From the NCBI RefSeq assembly GCF_022179765.1, contig NZ_BPRE01000008.1, positions 62,001-126,000 on the forward strand: a stretch of DNA of 64,000 bases, in the 5' to 3' direction. This DNA is from Methylorubrum suomiense (GTDB taxonomy: Bacteria; Pseudomonadota; Alphaproteobacteria; Rhizobiales; Beijerinckiaceae). Under the pieces are notes generated by a model, which saw only the letters and a list, made by a program, of their open reading frames with translations, was not told the origin of the DNA and made no database searches. Both the position numbers and the translations under genes were made by a program. Below are positions 48,893 through 59,607 of the stretch, one piece after another (within the stretch, counting starts at the first letter, position 1; every line of letters starts with the position of its first letter).

Positions 48893-49603
48893 TCAGGCCG
48901 GCAGCACCACCACCTTCGTCTTCACAGGCGTGCGCGCATACAGGTGGATCATGTCCTGGCTCAGCAGACCGACGCAGCCGCTGGTAATGCCGGAGCCAAT
49001 CGATTCGGGGTCGCTGCTCGCGTAGATCGTGTAGAGCGTATAGGCGCCGTTCTGGTAGAGATGTAGTGTTCGGGCGCCCAGCGGATTGTCCAGGCCGCCC
49101 GGCATGCCGCGGGCATATTTCGCCGCTTCGGGCTGGCGCTTGATCATTTCCTTGGGCGGGGTCCAGGTCGCCCATTCGGACTTGCGGCCGACATAGGCGT
49201 CGCCGCTCCACAGGAACCCGTCGCGGCCGACATTGGCGCCGTAGCGGGTGGCGGTGCCGTCACCCTCGATGCGGTAGACGTAGTACTGGCTCGGATCGAC
49301 GACGATGGTGCCCGCTGCCTCCTTGGACGCGTAGGCGACCGTCCGACGATAGTATTTCGGATTGACCTTCCTGTAGTCGACCGCTGGGATCGGAAACTTC
49401 TCATCCGGCATCGGACCGTAGATCGTCGCCGCCTCGGCCATCAACGCGCCGTCTGACGTCACGCAGCCGCCCAATCCCAGCGCGCCGAGACCGGCGGCGG
49501 AGCCGGCCAGGAAAGAGCGGCGGCTGAGAAACGGCCTTTGCGGCTCGAACGCAGCGATCCCGCCGATGGCACCGCGCGCGGCGTTCCCATGATCGATCGT
49601 CAT
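48893..49603 (-). CDS. L,D-transpeptidase (YkuD) family protein with atypical active site
   Basis: Exported 236 aa protein. It has a Tat-type signal, SRRSFLAGSAAGLGALGLGG, ending in a lipobox-like Cys (residue 47). The YkuD domain has VVDPSQYYVYRIEGDG, ATRYGANVGRDGFLWSGDAY and GGLDNPLGARTLHLYQNGAY. The catalytic Cys is C210 in GITSGCVGLLSQDMIHLYAR. Typical homologues read IHGTNEP...SSGCIRMLNQD. Here the His-Gly is Tyr-Ala (IYASSDP) and the Arg after Cys-Ile is Gly. It may be a modified or inactive cell-wall crosslinker. ATG 49603; the upstream extension is Arg/Pro-rich. Confidence 0.88.
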   Translation of the reverse strand: MTIDHGNAARGAIGGIAAFEPQRPFLSRRSFLAGSAAGLGALGLGGCVTSDGALMAEAATIYGPMPDEKFPIPAVDYRKVNPKYYRRTVAYASKEAAGTIVVDPSQYYVYRIEGDGTATRYGANVGRDGFLWSGDAYVGRKSEWATWTPPKEMIKRQPEAAKYARGMPGGLDNPLGARTLHLYQNGAYTLYTIYASSDPESIGSGITSGCVGLLSQDMIHLYARTPVKTKVVVLPA

Positions 49604-49709
49604 GATCCCGGACTTCCCATGACCTGCGGCCCGACGCGACACCGAAACAGCCAAGCTTTTATTGTCAAGGGCTTCACCGAGGAGAAGCGCGGTTTTTGGC
49701 CGGAATGGC

Positions 49710-50138
49710 CTATCGCCGCCGCCGCCTGTGGCGCGAACGCGGCGCTTCCGCGCTGTCCGCCACCCCGGTGCCGTCATCGGCGGTCGCGATCGCGAAGGCG
49801 GCGCTGACCCGGCCGGAGCGGCGGCTGTAGCGGCTGCGACGGCCGCGCCGGCCCTCCTGCATCTCGGGCTCCTCGACCGCCGGAATGCCGGGGATCGTCG
49901 CCGTGGCGGCGACCGGAGCGGGTGCGCTCGCGGCGCCCCCGTCGCCACCCCCGACATTGCGGGCGGGCGGGCCGAACATCGCCAGGCATTGATTGTAGGC
50001 CAAATCGTTCTTCAGGCGCTCGCATTCCGCCATGGAGCGAGGCGCGCCCTGCGCCGCGACCGGGCCGACAGAGGCCAGCAGGGAGCCGGCGGACAGGAGG
50101 CCGGACAAGAGGAGCGCGGATTGGAACGGGTGGCGCAT
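49710..50138 (-). CDS. Exported hypothetical protein with two-Cys motif
   Basis: Unrecognised 142 aa protein. Sec signal MRHPFQSALLLSGLLSAGSL (cut near residue 30), then RSMAECERLKNDLAYNQCLAMFGP, a helical two-Cys segment common in small Rhizobiales exported proteins. A Gly/Ala/Pro linker and a strongly basic C-terminus (GRRGRRSRYSRRSGR, RHRRRRR) follow; the basic tail could bind peptidoglycan, LPS or nucleic acid. Start 50138 places the signal; 50288 would not. Confidence 0.65.
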   Translation of the reverse strand: MRHPFQSALLLSGLLSAGSLLASVGPVAAQGAPRSMAECERLKNDLAYNQCLAMFGPPARNVGGGDGGAASAPAPVAATATIPGIPAVEEPEMQEGRRGRRSRYSRRSGRVSAAFAIATADDGTGVADSAEAPRSRHRRRRR

Positions 50139-50419
50139 GAGGCGACAGGCGACCCTGGGTGAGGCGGCGGAAAAGCTTAGGCGTGGCAGACGTCGGGCTT
50201 TCTCGCTGCGGAGTGCGGCGAAAAAAGGAGCGTCCTGCGGTCCCGTCGCGCGCTTCGCTGCATTTCCGGCGATGAGGGGTCGGACCAAGGCTGCGAGCGG
50301 CGCCGTCCCGGCCGGAACGCGGCGCTGTCGCTCCCATCGGGCGGGATCTGCTGCGGTCGTCGCGACCGCGCCAGTGTCTCAGTTCACGGCTTGCCCGGAT
50401 GCGCCTTCGGAGTCAGCCG

Positions 50420-50626
50420 TCACCGATCGGGGCGTTCCATCCAGCGGATCAGCGGCATGAGCGGAAAGATCCAGGCGATGCCGAGGATGCAGTAGGCGAT
50501 CGTCTGGATCGCCGGATGCGACTCCGAGATTCGGCTGTCGGCCAGCGCCATGGCGAGCGGCGCGTAGACGATCACGAAGGCTAGAATGCCGAAGGTGCCG
50601 AGGAAGGTGCGCGTGCGCCGGCGCAT
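50420..50626 (-). CDS. DUF2842 small membrane protein
   Basis: Protein of 68 aa with two transmembrane helices: LGTFGILAFVIVYAPLAMAL and IQTIAYCILGIAWIFPLMPL. It begins MRRRTRTFLGT and ends IRWMERPDR, matching the DUF2842 family of Alphaproteobacteria, whose function is unknown. It is divergent from ctaA, which is a recurrent neighbour in this group as far as I recall. Confidence 0.85.
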   Translation of the reverse strand: MRRRTRTFLGTFGILAFVIVYAPLAMALADSRISESHPAIQTIAYCILGIAWIFPLMPLIRWMERPDR

Positions 50627-50849
50627 GGGATCGGATTACCGTCTCGTTGGGAACGCGTCCGGTCGTACCGGCCCTAGTCTCGGGCCGCAACGGCGGGGCG
50701 CTGCGTCACGGCCGCCTTCGGTCGATCCGGGTGACCGATCCGGCTGCGTCAAACCCGGCGCTGCTCATCCGCCGCGTTGCGCCCCGCCCATCGCTTCCCG
50801 TAAGGCACGGGACGCCCGGCCGTTCCGGCACGTAACCGCCCGATTGATC

Positions 50850-51980
50850 ATGCGATTGTCCAGAGCCTCGACCGATCTCGATGCCGTGCCGGCAACGGCG
50901 CGCCCCGGCCAGCGTGCCGTGCGGGCCTGGCTCTATCTGCTGGCGGCCCTGGTGGTCGCCATGGTGGCCATCGGCGGCGCGACCCGGATGACCGGTTCGG
51001 GCCTGTCGATCACCGAGTGGCGGCCCGTGACCGGCGTGATCCCGCCCCTGAGCAACGCGGACTGGGCGGTGGAATTCGGCAAGTATCAGGACACGCCGCA
51101 ATTCCGCATCCTCAACCAGGGCATTCCGCTGTCCGACTTCAAGACGCTCTACTGGTGGGAATGGGGCCACCGCCTGCTCGGGCGCGTCGTCGGTTTGGTG
51201 TTCTTCCTGCCGTTCCTGTTCTTCTGGGCCCGCGGCTTTCTCTCGCGGCGCCTGCTTCTCGGCCTGCTCGGACTGGGATTGCTCGGGGGGCTTCAGGGGG
51301 CGATCGGCTGGATCATGGTCGCCTCGGGCCTTCAGCCGGGCATGACCGCGGTGGCGCCGCTCAAGCTCGCGCTGCATCTCACGACGGCCAGCCTGATCCT
51401 GACCGGCCTCGTCTGGCTCGCCGCCGGCACGCGGTCCGGTGGGCTCAGCCCGGCGCCCGGCCCCGTGCGTGCGCTGGCCTGCCTGATGCCCGCCCTCGTT
51501 CTGATGCAGATCTGGCTCGGCGGGCTCGTGGCGGGGTCGAAGGCGGGGCTGATCCACAACACGTGGCCGGACATGGATGGCGTGTTGGTCCCCTCGGCGC
51601 AGACGCTGTTCTCGCAGGTGCCCTGGATCGAGAACTTCGTCGACAACCTGACCTTGGTACAGTTCAATCACCGCCTCTTCGCCTACCTTGTCGTGCTGGT
51701 GGCGGTGATTCACGCGGTGGATGCCGTTCGCCGTTCGGCGGGCGCCGCTGCAGGACGCGCCGTCGGCGTCGCCGCTCTGGCGACGGCGCAGATGGGCCTC
51801 GGGATCGTCACCCTCCTGCTGCAGGTCCCGCTCTGGGCCGGTCTCGCCCATCAGGTCTTCGCCATGGCGGTCCTCGTGATGGCGACGGTCCATGCCCGGC
51901 TCAGCCTCGGCCTCGGCGCGGCACCGATCGTGTACCGGCCGACCGTGCCGATCGGCTTCGAAGCCCTCGCCGGACGATAA
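50850..51980 (+). CDS. ctaA: Heme A synthase (COX15/CtaA)
   Basis: Membrane monooxygenase of 376 aa converting heme O to heme A for cytochrome aa3 oxidase. Eight predicted helices. The conserved histidines lie in WWEWGHRLLGR, LKLALHLTTA, QFNHRLFAY and AGLAHQVFAM. Other landmarks are GGATRMTGSGLSITEWRPVT near the N-terminus and GLIHNTWPDMDG, typical of the type 2 alphaproteobacterial enzyme. ATG 50850 lies at the start of a hydrophilic leader; a longer frame to 50586 runs through the divergent DUF2842 gene and is rejected. The GT61 gene begins 3 bp after the stop. Confidence 0.96.
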   Translation: MRLSRASTDLDAVPATARPGQRAVRAWLYLLAALVVAMVAIGGATRMTGSGLSITEWRPVTGVIPPLSNADWAVEFGKYQDTPQFRILNQGIPLSDFKTLYWWEWGHRLLGRVVGLVFFLPFLFFWARGFLSRRLLLGLLGLGLLGGLQGAIGWIMVASGLQPGMTAVAPLKLALHLTTASLILTGLVWLAAGTRSGGLSPAPGPVRALACLMPALVLMQIWLGGLVAGSKAGLIHNTWPDMDGVLVPSAQTLFSQVPWIENFVDNLTLVQFNHRLFAYLVVLVAVIHAVDAVRRSAGAAAGRAVGVAALATAQMGLGIVTLLLQVPLWAGLAHQVFAMAVLVMATVHARLSLGLGAAPIVYRPTVPIGFEALAGR

Positions 51981-51983
51981 CCG

Positions 51984-53042
51984 GTGGCGCGGCCGGCGCG
52001 GGGTCGGCTCCAGCCCTGCCGAACCCTGTGGGGCACCTGCGAGCGAGTCGAGGCGCCGCCCCGCCTCCGGCGCTACGGTCACGTCGATTTTCATCCCGTG
52101 CGCACCGACGGTCCCTGGGGCCTGTTCGGCCGCGATGGGCGCTGTCTCGGCGCCGGGCGCGCTCCCGTCGCTGGGGAGAGCCTGACGGAACCGGATCGGG
52201 TCGAGACCGGTCCGCTCCTCTTCATCGGCCTGCTGGCGCTCCATTACGGGCATTTCGTCGTCAACACCCTGCCGCATCTCTGGCCGCTCGTGGGCTGGAC
52301 GGGGCCCCGGCCCAAGCTGCTGTGCCATGCCGAGCCCGGAAGCTGGCATCGGGCGCCCTTCCTCGAACGCATTCTGGAACGCCTCGGATATCGTCTCGAC
52401 GATCTCGTCACCTTCGACCGGCCGGTGCGCCTCTCCGACGTGCTGGTCCCCGATCCGGCGCTCCATGAGCAGACGCGCGTTCACACGGTCTACGGCGATC
52501 TCTGCCGCATGGTCGGGGAGGGCTTCTGGGCGGCGTCGGAAGCCGATTCCGTGTCACGCCCGGTCTATCTCGCCAAGACGCGGCTCACGTCGGGCGTCAC
52601 GCGCTTGGTCAACGAAATCGAGATCGCCGACGAACTCGATCGGCACGGCGTCGAGATCGTCACCCCGGAGACCCTCGATTTCGGGGCGCAGATCCGCCTG
52701 ATGTCGAGCCGGCGGGTCCTGCTCGGCACGGTCGGCTCGGCTTTCCACGGTTCGGTCTTCGCGGCACCGGGCCGGCGCCTCGTCGGCCTCAACTGGCAGC
52801 CCGCGCTCAATGCCAATTTCCCCCTGCTCGACGGGCTCAACGGCACGCAGGGCCGCTACTACCATGCGCCCGGCACGGTCCTGCGCGAGCCCGGGGCCTT
52901 CGAGGTCTCCTGGGAAGTGCCCGATCCGCGCGGGCTCGCCCGCGACCTGCTGGAACGGGCCGAGCGTCTCGACCGAGGGGAGCCAGACCCGCGGACGGGC
53001 ATCTGGCAGCGACGGATCCGCGGCTTTCGGTCCCGATCCTGA
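51984..53042 (+). CDS. Glycosyltransferase family 61 protein
   Basis: Probable cytosolic glycosyltransferase of 352 aa. GT61 motifs: LALHYGHFVVNTLPHLWPLV and, later, RRVLLGTVGSAFHGSVFAAP with GRRLVGLNWQP. Bacterial GT61 proteins are involved in capsule or LPS decoration; acceptor unknown. The start is the GTG at 51984, three bases after the ctaA stop, without a clear SD, suggesting translational coupling to ctaA. No functional link between heme A synthesis and glycosylation is evident. Confidence 0.82.
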   Translation: MARPARGRLQPCRTLWGTCERVEAPPRLRRYGHVDFHPVRTDGPWGLFGRDGRCLGAGRAPVAGESLTEPDRVETGPLLFIGLLALHYGHFVVNTLPHLWPLVGWTGPRPKLLCHAEPGSWHRAPFLERILERLGYRLDDLVTFDRPVRLSDVLVPDPALHEQTRVHTVYGDLCRMVGEGFWAASEADSVSRPVYLAKTRLTSGVTRLVNEIEIADELDRHGVEIVTPETLDFGAQIRLMSSRRVLLGTVGSAFHGSVFAAPGRRLVGLNWQPALNANFPLLDGLNGTQGRYYHAPGTVLREPGAFEVSWEVPDPRGLARDLLERAERLDRGEPDPRTGIWQRRIRGFRSRS

Positions 53043-53303
53043 TCCGGACGCCGGTTTCAGCCGTTGGCCCGGAACCTGCTGCGAGACGGGGGTCGGTTCA
53101 TGAAAGCGTCGCGAACCGTGTCGATTCTGTCCCATCGCTCGAACGGCAATGCAGCATGAACTTCGTCTTTTCTTGCATTGCACAAGGTGGGAGTAGTCGT
53201 CGTTTGTTCACGAAGGGTGTGGAACAAGATGGAATGCGTAGTTCGCTGATGGAACGACTCGTGACGCTGAAGACTTGAGGTTCGACCAGTACGGGAGCAG
53301 AGG

Positions 53304-53984
53304 ATGATTCTCGCTGAGGACGGCCGGCCTGTGGCTCTGACGTGGAACTACACGCCCAGTGAGATGCGGGCGGATGGTGCCGTCCATGTGGCGGGAGTCG
53401 TTCTCGGAGTTCTCGGCGCGGTTTGTCTGATTGTGACAGCGGCGCTCACGCATCTCGGTTGGTTGGAGCGGGCCTCTCTCCTTGTCTACGCGACCGCAAT
53501 GGTGGCGATGCTCGGCGCGTCGGCGGCCTACAACATGTGGCCCGTCTCGCCGCGCAAATGGATTCTGCGCCGCTTCGATCACGCCTTCATCTATCTGATG
53601 ATCGCCGGCACCTACACGCCGGTCGTCGCCCTGGTCGGCTCGGGGCCGGTCGCCTGGAGTCTCCTGGCCCTGGTGTGGACGGTGGCGCTCGCTGGCATCG
53701 CCATCAAGATCCTGATGCCGGGCCGCTGGGACCGTGTCTCGATCGTGCTCTACCTGATGCTCGGCTGGAGCGGCGTCCTCGCCTACGAATCGGTCATCTC
53801 GGGCCTGACGCCTTCGGCGTTCTGGCTGCTCGCTGCCGGCGGCCTGCTGTATTCGGTCGGCGTCGTCTTCCACGTCTGGCGCGGATTGCCGTTTCAGAAT
53901 GCGATCTGGCACGGCTTCGTGCTCGCCGCGACCGCGTGCCATTACGGCACGATCATCACCAGCGTTCTCGCTGCCGGAGCCTGA
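53304..53984 (+). CDS. Hemolysin III family membrane protein (PAQR superfamily)
   Basis: Integral membrane protein of 226 aa with seven predicted helices. The conserved metal-binding residues of the HlyIII/adiponectin-receptor superfamily are visible: MLGASAAYNMWP, RRFDHAFIYLMIAGTYTPVV and the C-terminal FHVWRGLPFQNAIWHGFVLAA with ATACHYG. Family members are zinc-dependent hydrolase-like proteins; despite the name, most are not toxins. ATG 53304 follows GAGCAGAGG. Six bases separate its stop from the convergent gene's stop. An 8 bp inverted repeat GCAATGCA / TGCATTGC lies upstream at 53146-53181. Confidence 0.92.
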   Translation: MILAEDGRPVALTWNYTPSEMRADGAVHVAGVVLGVLGAVCLIVTAALTHLGWLERASLLVYATAMVAMLGASAAYNMWPVSPRKWILRRFDHAFIYLMIAGTYTPVVALVGSGPVAWSLLALVWTVALAGIAIKILMPGRWDRVSIVLYLMLGWSGVLAYESVISGLTPSAFWLLAAGGLLYSVGVVFHVWRGLPFQNAIWHGFVLAATACHYGTIITSVLAAGA

Positions 53985-53989
53985 GCTCT

Positions 53990-54241
53990 TCAGGCGGTCT
54001 CGGGTTCGCTGCCTTCCCCGATCGTATCCGAGGCCCGCTCGACGGCGCTGATCGCGTCGAGAAGGTGCTGAACGCTCCGCTCGACCTCGATCTGCGGGCG
54101 ATTCATGGCTGCTGCCCGCTCCACCAGACTTTCGAGTTGATCCAGCAGCTCCAACAAATCGCTGGCCACGGCAGCGGCATCGCTGGCAGCGCGGCGATGC
54201 GTGGCGGGTTTCAGTTTGCGGAAGGGGACAACCGTGCTCAT
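53990..54241 (-). CDS. Small helical hypothetical protein (83 aa)
   Basis: Not recognised. A mostly helical 83 aa protein starting MSTVVPFRKLKPATHRRAAS, with a heptad-like segment (SDLLELLDQLESLVERAAAM) that could form a coiled coil, and an acidic C-terminus. No Cys, signal or membrane segment. The ATG at 54241 is favoured over 54448, whose extension overlaps the TPP-riboswitch side of the region. Confidence 0.55.
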   Translation of the reverse strand: MSTVVPFRKLKPATHRRAASDAAAVASDLLELLDQLESLVERAAAMNRPQIEVERSVQHLLDAISAVERASDTIGEGSEPETA

Positions 54242-54510
54242 CGAGTGTCTGTGTCGCGGATGGCGCCGCCAGGCACCACCCCAGGACCCGCGCCCATCCA
54301 CATCTGCGGGGCGATTGCGGCGCGTCTGCGGGCTTTCCTGCTCGGATTGGTGAGTTTTGGGTGAGGCGCTTCTTCTGGATACGCGGCAAACCGGCAAGGT
54401 TCGGGCGAGGCGCCCACTCACCGGAAAGCCGCCGGTAAAACCGAACACTCCGATTCGTCCGTTTCACGGCACGGATTGACAAGGATGGCGCGGCGGAAGA
54501 GGTTGGAATC
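54242..54510. other. Spacer upstream of the thiC riboswitch
   Basis: No gene seen. It holds the promoter of the leftward 83 aa gene and, near its right end, that of thiC; a likely AT-richer zone is around 54460-54485. Confidence 0.4.
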
Positions 54511-56575
<2,065 letters not shown>

Positions 56576-56584
56576 GGACGAGAG

Positions 56585-56607
56585 GGGGCGGTCACGAGGG
56601 CCGCCCC
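56585..56607 (+). terminator. Rho-independent terminator after thiC
   Basis: GGGGCGG-TCACGAGGG-CCGCCCC, followed by TTCTTCT, nine bases past the stop. Confidence 0.8.
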
Positions 56608-56775
56608 TTCTTCTACCAGAGGGAACATTCGCTCGAATTGTTCGGACCCTCTCAACAGACTATCGACGGTATCCCACGTCGGTAGGGGAGAGTCGCCAGC
56701 TCTTAAGACTCCGCTCACGGGAATCGCGATGTCTTGAGGTTCATGCTTCGTGCTTGAACCGAAAGGACATCTGTC

Positions 56776-57123
56776 ATGGACCCGATCCGTCCGTTGTCCC
56801 CATCGCCCTCCGTCGGGCCTTCCAACGCCGTCACGCCGGTCCGCCCCATAGTCGGAGCGTCGAATGGATCGGAGTCTCGGGTGCTTGATCCCGCCGTCTC
56901 CATCGATGTGCGCCCGCAGGCGGGTGACGCCAAGCCAACCGAGCCGGATCGGCGCGCCTATGTCCGCGACCGTGATAGCGCGGCACTCGTCTTCCGCGTG
57001 ACCGATCCCAAGACCGGCGACGTGGTGATGCAGATCCCCGACGAAGTCGTCCTGCGCGCCCGCGCCTATGCCCGTGAAAACACGACGGCGTTCAGCGGCG
57101 AACGGCTCGTCAAAACAGCTTGA
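56776..57123 (+). CDS. FlaG-like flagellar protein
   Basis: Protein of 115 aa. A Pro/Ser/Val-rich N-terminal half is probably disordered. The C-terminal domain, SAALVFRVTDPKTGDVVMQI followed by PDEVVLRARAYA, has the FlaG pattern (LxFxVDxxTGxxVxQIPxExxLR). FlaG proteins influence flagellar filament length; the assignment is pattern-based, supported by flaF 315 bp away. The ATG follows AAAGGACATCTGTC. Confidence 0.65.
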   Translation: MDPIRPLSPSPSVGPSNAVTPVRPIVGASNGSESRVLDPAVSIDVRPQAGDAKPTEPDRRAYVRDRDSAALVFRVTDPKTGDVVMQIPDEVVLRARAYARENTTAFSGERLVKTA

Positions 57124-57438
57124 ACGGCGAGCCTCCGATCGGAAATCCCGCTCGGTTGCTCTCGCGCGGAACGGCTCGACCCGACATTTCTCGGGAAGCT
57201 CCGATGAAACGCGCGCATATCAATGGCCGGTCGTCGCGATAGCGAACTCCGTCTGTGGACCTCGCCGATCAGGGGTGAGGCAAAGCTCATTTCTCGGTGA
57301 GGCGATCAGCCCATCGTGGGCCAATTCGGCAGCGCATCGCCGTCGCGCTTCAGCGTCGGCATGAGTTTGAAGACAGATGCGGAAACGCGACGTGGTTCGC
57401 TGAGCCGACGCCCCTCGAACCGGCGCTCTGCAATGCGC
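57124..57438. other. 315 bp between convergent flaG-like and flaF genes
   Basis: No convincing gene, terminator or repeat seen; short frames here have no RBS. Confidence 0.4.
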
Positions 57439-57813
57439 TCAGGCGCTCGCGCCGGGATCGCCCTGGAGGCCGGCGGCGATGTGGTTGTTCAGCGAGACCA
57501 GCGACTCGATCTTCTCGCGGTTCGGCTCGATCATCGCGTCGACGATCGTGCGGAACACGTAGATCGACAGGCGGCTGATGCCGGTGCGGATCTCATCGGG
57601 GATCGGATTGGCCGGGTCCGTGACCGCGGCAGCGAGAATCGTCCAAACCCGCTGATTAAACACCAGGGCTTCGTTGAGGGCGGTACCGGAGGTGATCTCG
57701 GAGCCGAGGGCCTGAAGCTTGCCTGCCGCCTTCAGCAGAACGGCAGCTTCCGCCTCACGGGGTGGAAGCGCGACATGCGCGACCTTCGCGTAGGCACTGG
57801 CCCCATACGACAT
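57439..57813 (-). CDS. flaF: Flagellar biosynthesis regulator FlaF
   Basis: Cytosolic helical protein of 124 aa. FlaF acts with FlbT in alphaproteobacterial flagellin expression and secretion. Recognisable features: YGASAYAKVAHVALPPREAE, ALNEALVFNQRVWTILAAAV and LVSLNNHIAAGLQGD. The start at 57813 gives the family N-terminus (MSYGASAYAKV). Flagellin and flbT genes, usual neighbours, are not in the window. Confidence 0.93.
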   Translation of the reverse strand: MSYGASAYAKVAHVALPPREAEAAVLLKAAGKLQALGSEITSGTALNEALVFNQRVWTILAAAVTDPANPIPDEIRTGISRLSIYVFRTIVDAMIEPNREKIESLVSLNNHIAAGLQGDPGASA

Positions 57814-57983
57814 CGGCTGATCCCTCGTGCGCCGGACGCATATGACGTCCGTCCGGCCCATGTGGCATCCGGTTTATTAAAACCCCGTATGCAACATGGG
57901 TTGCCGTAATGGCGCCCCGAAAGGGGGCGAGGGGTCTGTTGTGGACAGCTCGCGCCGCGATCCGGGTCCGGGACCCGACACGA

Positions 57984-58232
57984 ATGACGAATTTCTTTTT
58001 AGGTCTCATTGCCGGCTGCATTATTGCCGGCGTCGTCACAATCTCGGCGGCGCGCAATCCCGTCGTCCAAACGCGTCTCGGGCTGATGCCCACCGTCGCT
58101 CAGGCTTCTACGCCCCCGACGCCGATGGCCCGAATCGAGCCGCCGCGTTGCCCCGAAACACGGGCGGAAACGCCCGTCGGTCGAACTGACATGCTGTTCT
58201 CGCGGAGCCGTCTGTGGTCGATCAAGCCCTGA
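57984..58232 (+). CDS. Small membrane-anchored protein (82 aa)
   Basis: Unrecognised protein. It begins MTNFFLGLIAGCIIAGVVTI, a single N-terminal transmembrane helix, then a periplasmic Pro/Thr/Arg segment with one Cys (EPPRCPETRAETPVG). The ATG at 57984 places the helix at the N-terminus; ATG 57909 would add a basic leader. Confidence 0.5.
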   Translation: MTNFFLGLIAGCIIAGVVTISAARNPVVQTRLGLMPTVAQASTPPTPMARIEPPRCPETRAETPVGRTDMLFSRSRLWSIKP

Positions 58233-58245
58233 GGCTCGAGTGACA

Positions 58246-58383
58246 TCAGACGCTGGTGCCGATCAGGAACATCACCATCGTGGTGGCCAGCGTGCAGCCG
58301 AGGAAGCCGCAGAGAGCTGCCGCGAAGGACGGACCGGTCTGCAGCGAGGCGGTCTGGGTGGAGGTGTCGGCCACGATGTTCAT
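58246..58383 (-). CDS. Small membrane protein (45 aa)
   Basis: Short minus-strand frame. It starts MNIVADTSTQTASLQTGPSF and ends in a hydrophobic helix AALCGFLGCTLATTMVMFLI then GTSV. Two Cys occur within the helix region (C-x4-C). A good SD (TTTGGAG) lies nine bases before the ATG, supporting translation. Function unknown; it sits next to another small membrane protein on the opposite strand. Confidence 0.6.
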   Translation of the reverse strand: MNIVADTSTQTASLQTGPSFAAALCGFLGCTLATTMVMFLIGTSV

Positions 58384-58541
58384 GACAAGGCTCCAAATCA
58401 AGCGATCTCGTTGAATTGACGATGTGGCGAACGGTCAGGCTCGGCGGTGCGTGGACGCACGTCGAGGCTCGACAGAACAAGGCTCTGCCGGGTCACGTCA
58501 GGTGATGTGTGGGTGGGGTAACGTCGCTGGCGACGCCGCCC

Positions 58542-58856
58542 TCAATCGCAGCGATTCAGGCGCTTGGCGACGCGGAGATCGCGAAGTTCGCTGCGGAGAT
58601 CGATCGAGACCACGTCGGCCCCGCAATCCTCGAACGCGTCCTGCGCCTCGTGATAGCGGTCACCCACTTCGTCGAGGGTGTCGCAGACCCGATCGTGATT
58701 GCCCAGACGCGCTTCTTGGCGCGCCTGATAGCGAAGAGCGCCCGCTTCCTCGACCTTGCGCCGGCCGTCCAGGCAACCGGGCGCCGCAACGGCGGATGTG
58801 GCGATGCTTGCGCCGACGAGAACGGCCGTGAGGCCGGCAAGAACGGTGTAACGCAT
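58542..58856 (-). CDS. Small exported protein with three or four Cys
   Basis: Unrecognised 104 aa protein. Sec signal MRYTVLAGLTAVLVGASIAT (cut near AVAAP), then a helical domain with APGCLDGRRKVEEAG, DRVCDTLDEVGDRYHEAQ, FEDCGADVV and a C-terminal NRCD. Four cysteines suggest two disulfides in a small periplasmic helical bundle. ATG 58856. Confidence 0.65.
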   Translation of the reverse strand: MRYTVLAGLTAVLVGASIATSAVAAPGCLDGRRKVEEAGALRYQARQEARLGNHDRVCDTLDEVGDRYHEAQDAFEDCGADVVSIDLRSELRDLRVAKRLNRCD

Positions 58857-58973
58857 GGACAAACCGACGATGTTTCGACCGAGGTCGTGGGGGGTGTAAC
58901 CTTGCGAGACCGTTACTCTCTCAGCTTTCGCTGCGACGCATCGCCCTCGCTTATGGTCTGATGAACGGTGCGG

Positions 58974-59543
58974 CTAAGCCGATGGTTCCGGCAACTTTTC
59001 AACGCCCTTGACGGAACCTTTGCGGGACGACCGTGGGCTCCCGCCTCGCCGGCGCGATGACAGAATTTGCGCCAGCGTCACGGGCCGAAGGCTCTGTGCA
59101 TCGACGCCGACATCGTATTGGCGTGGGATCGGCTTGAGCCGTCCGTGGGAATGGCCGTGGAGATTGATGGCGCCGCGTCCGAGGCCATTCCACGTTCGGA
59201 ACGCGTAGTGACAGAGCACCAGCCGGCGCTCGTCGACCGCAATCTCCGCGTAATGCGCCACCGATGCCCAGCCCGGCGCGGACAGCGTTGCGGCCTTATC
59301 GTTGTTGCCGACGATGAGATGTTTGTGCCCGTTAAGAGCGGCCAACATTTCAACAATGCGTTCGGGCGGCGGCCCGAGGGCGAAGTCGCCAAGATGCCAA
59401 ACCGTGTCGTCGGGACCGACGACGGCGTTCCAGCCGTCGATCAGGGCTTGGTCATGGGTCGGGAGGTCGGGGAAGGGACGCCGGTCGATCCGGAGGATGC
59501 GCGGATCGCCAAAATGCGTATCGCTGGTGAAGAAGGTCGCCAT
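58974..59543 (-). CDS. Metallophosphoesterase
   Basis: Calcineurin-like phosphoesterase of 189 aa. All metal-ligand blocks are present: FFTSDTHFGD (D-x-H), HLGDFALG (GD), LIVGNNDKAAT (GNxD/H), LCHYAFR and INLHGHSHGRL (GHxH). Cytosolic. Proteins of this size with THFGD/GNND typically hydrolyse small phosphodiesters or phosphomonoesters; substrate unknown. ATG 59543 (MATFFTSDTH) is preferred because the first beta-strand starts there; 59600 adds 19 residues. Confidence 0.92.
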   Translation of the reverse strand: MATFFTSDTHFGDPRILRIDRRPFPDLPTHDQALIDGWNAVVGPDDTVWHLGDFALGPPPERIVEMLAALNGHKHLIVGNNDKAATLSAPGWASVAHYAEIAVDERRLVLCHYAFRTWNGLGRGAINLHGHSHGRLKPIPRQYDVGVDAQSLRPVTLAQILSSRRRGGSPRSSRKGSVKGVEKLPEPSA

Positions 59544-59607
59544 CGAGGCGGCATGTAGTGCGGCGAGACCGGGCGCGACATGCCCGGTCTCCTGATGCAA
59601 ATCGTGC

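Noticed and set aside
40056..49603. EPS locus as a horizontally acquired island
   Set aside because: No mobile genes, tRNA or flanking repeats, and base composition looks like the surroundings by eye.
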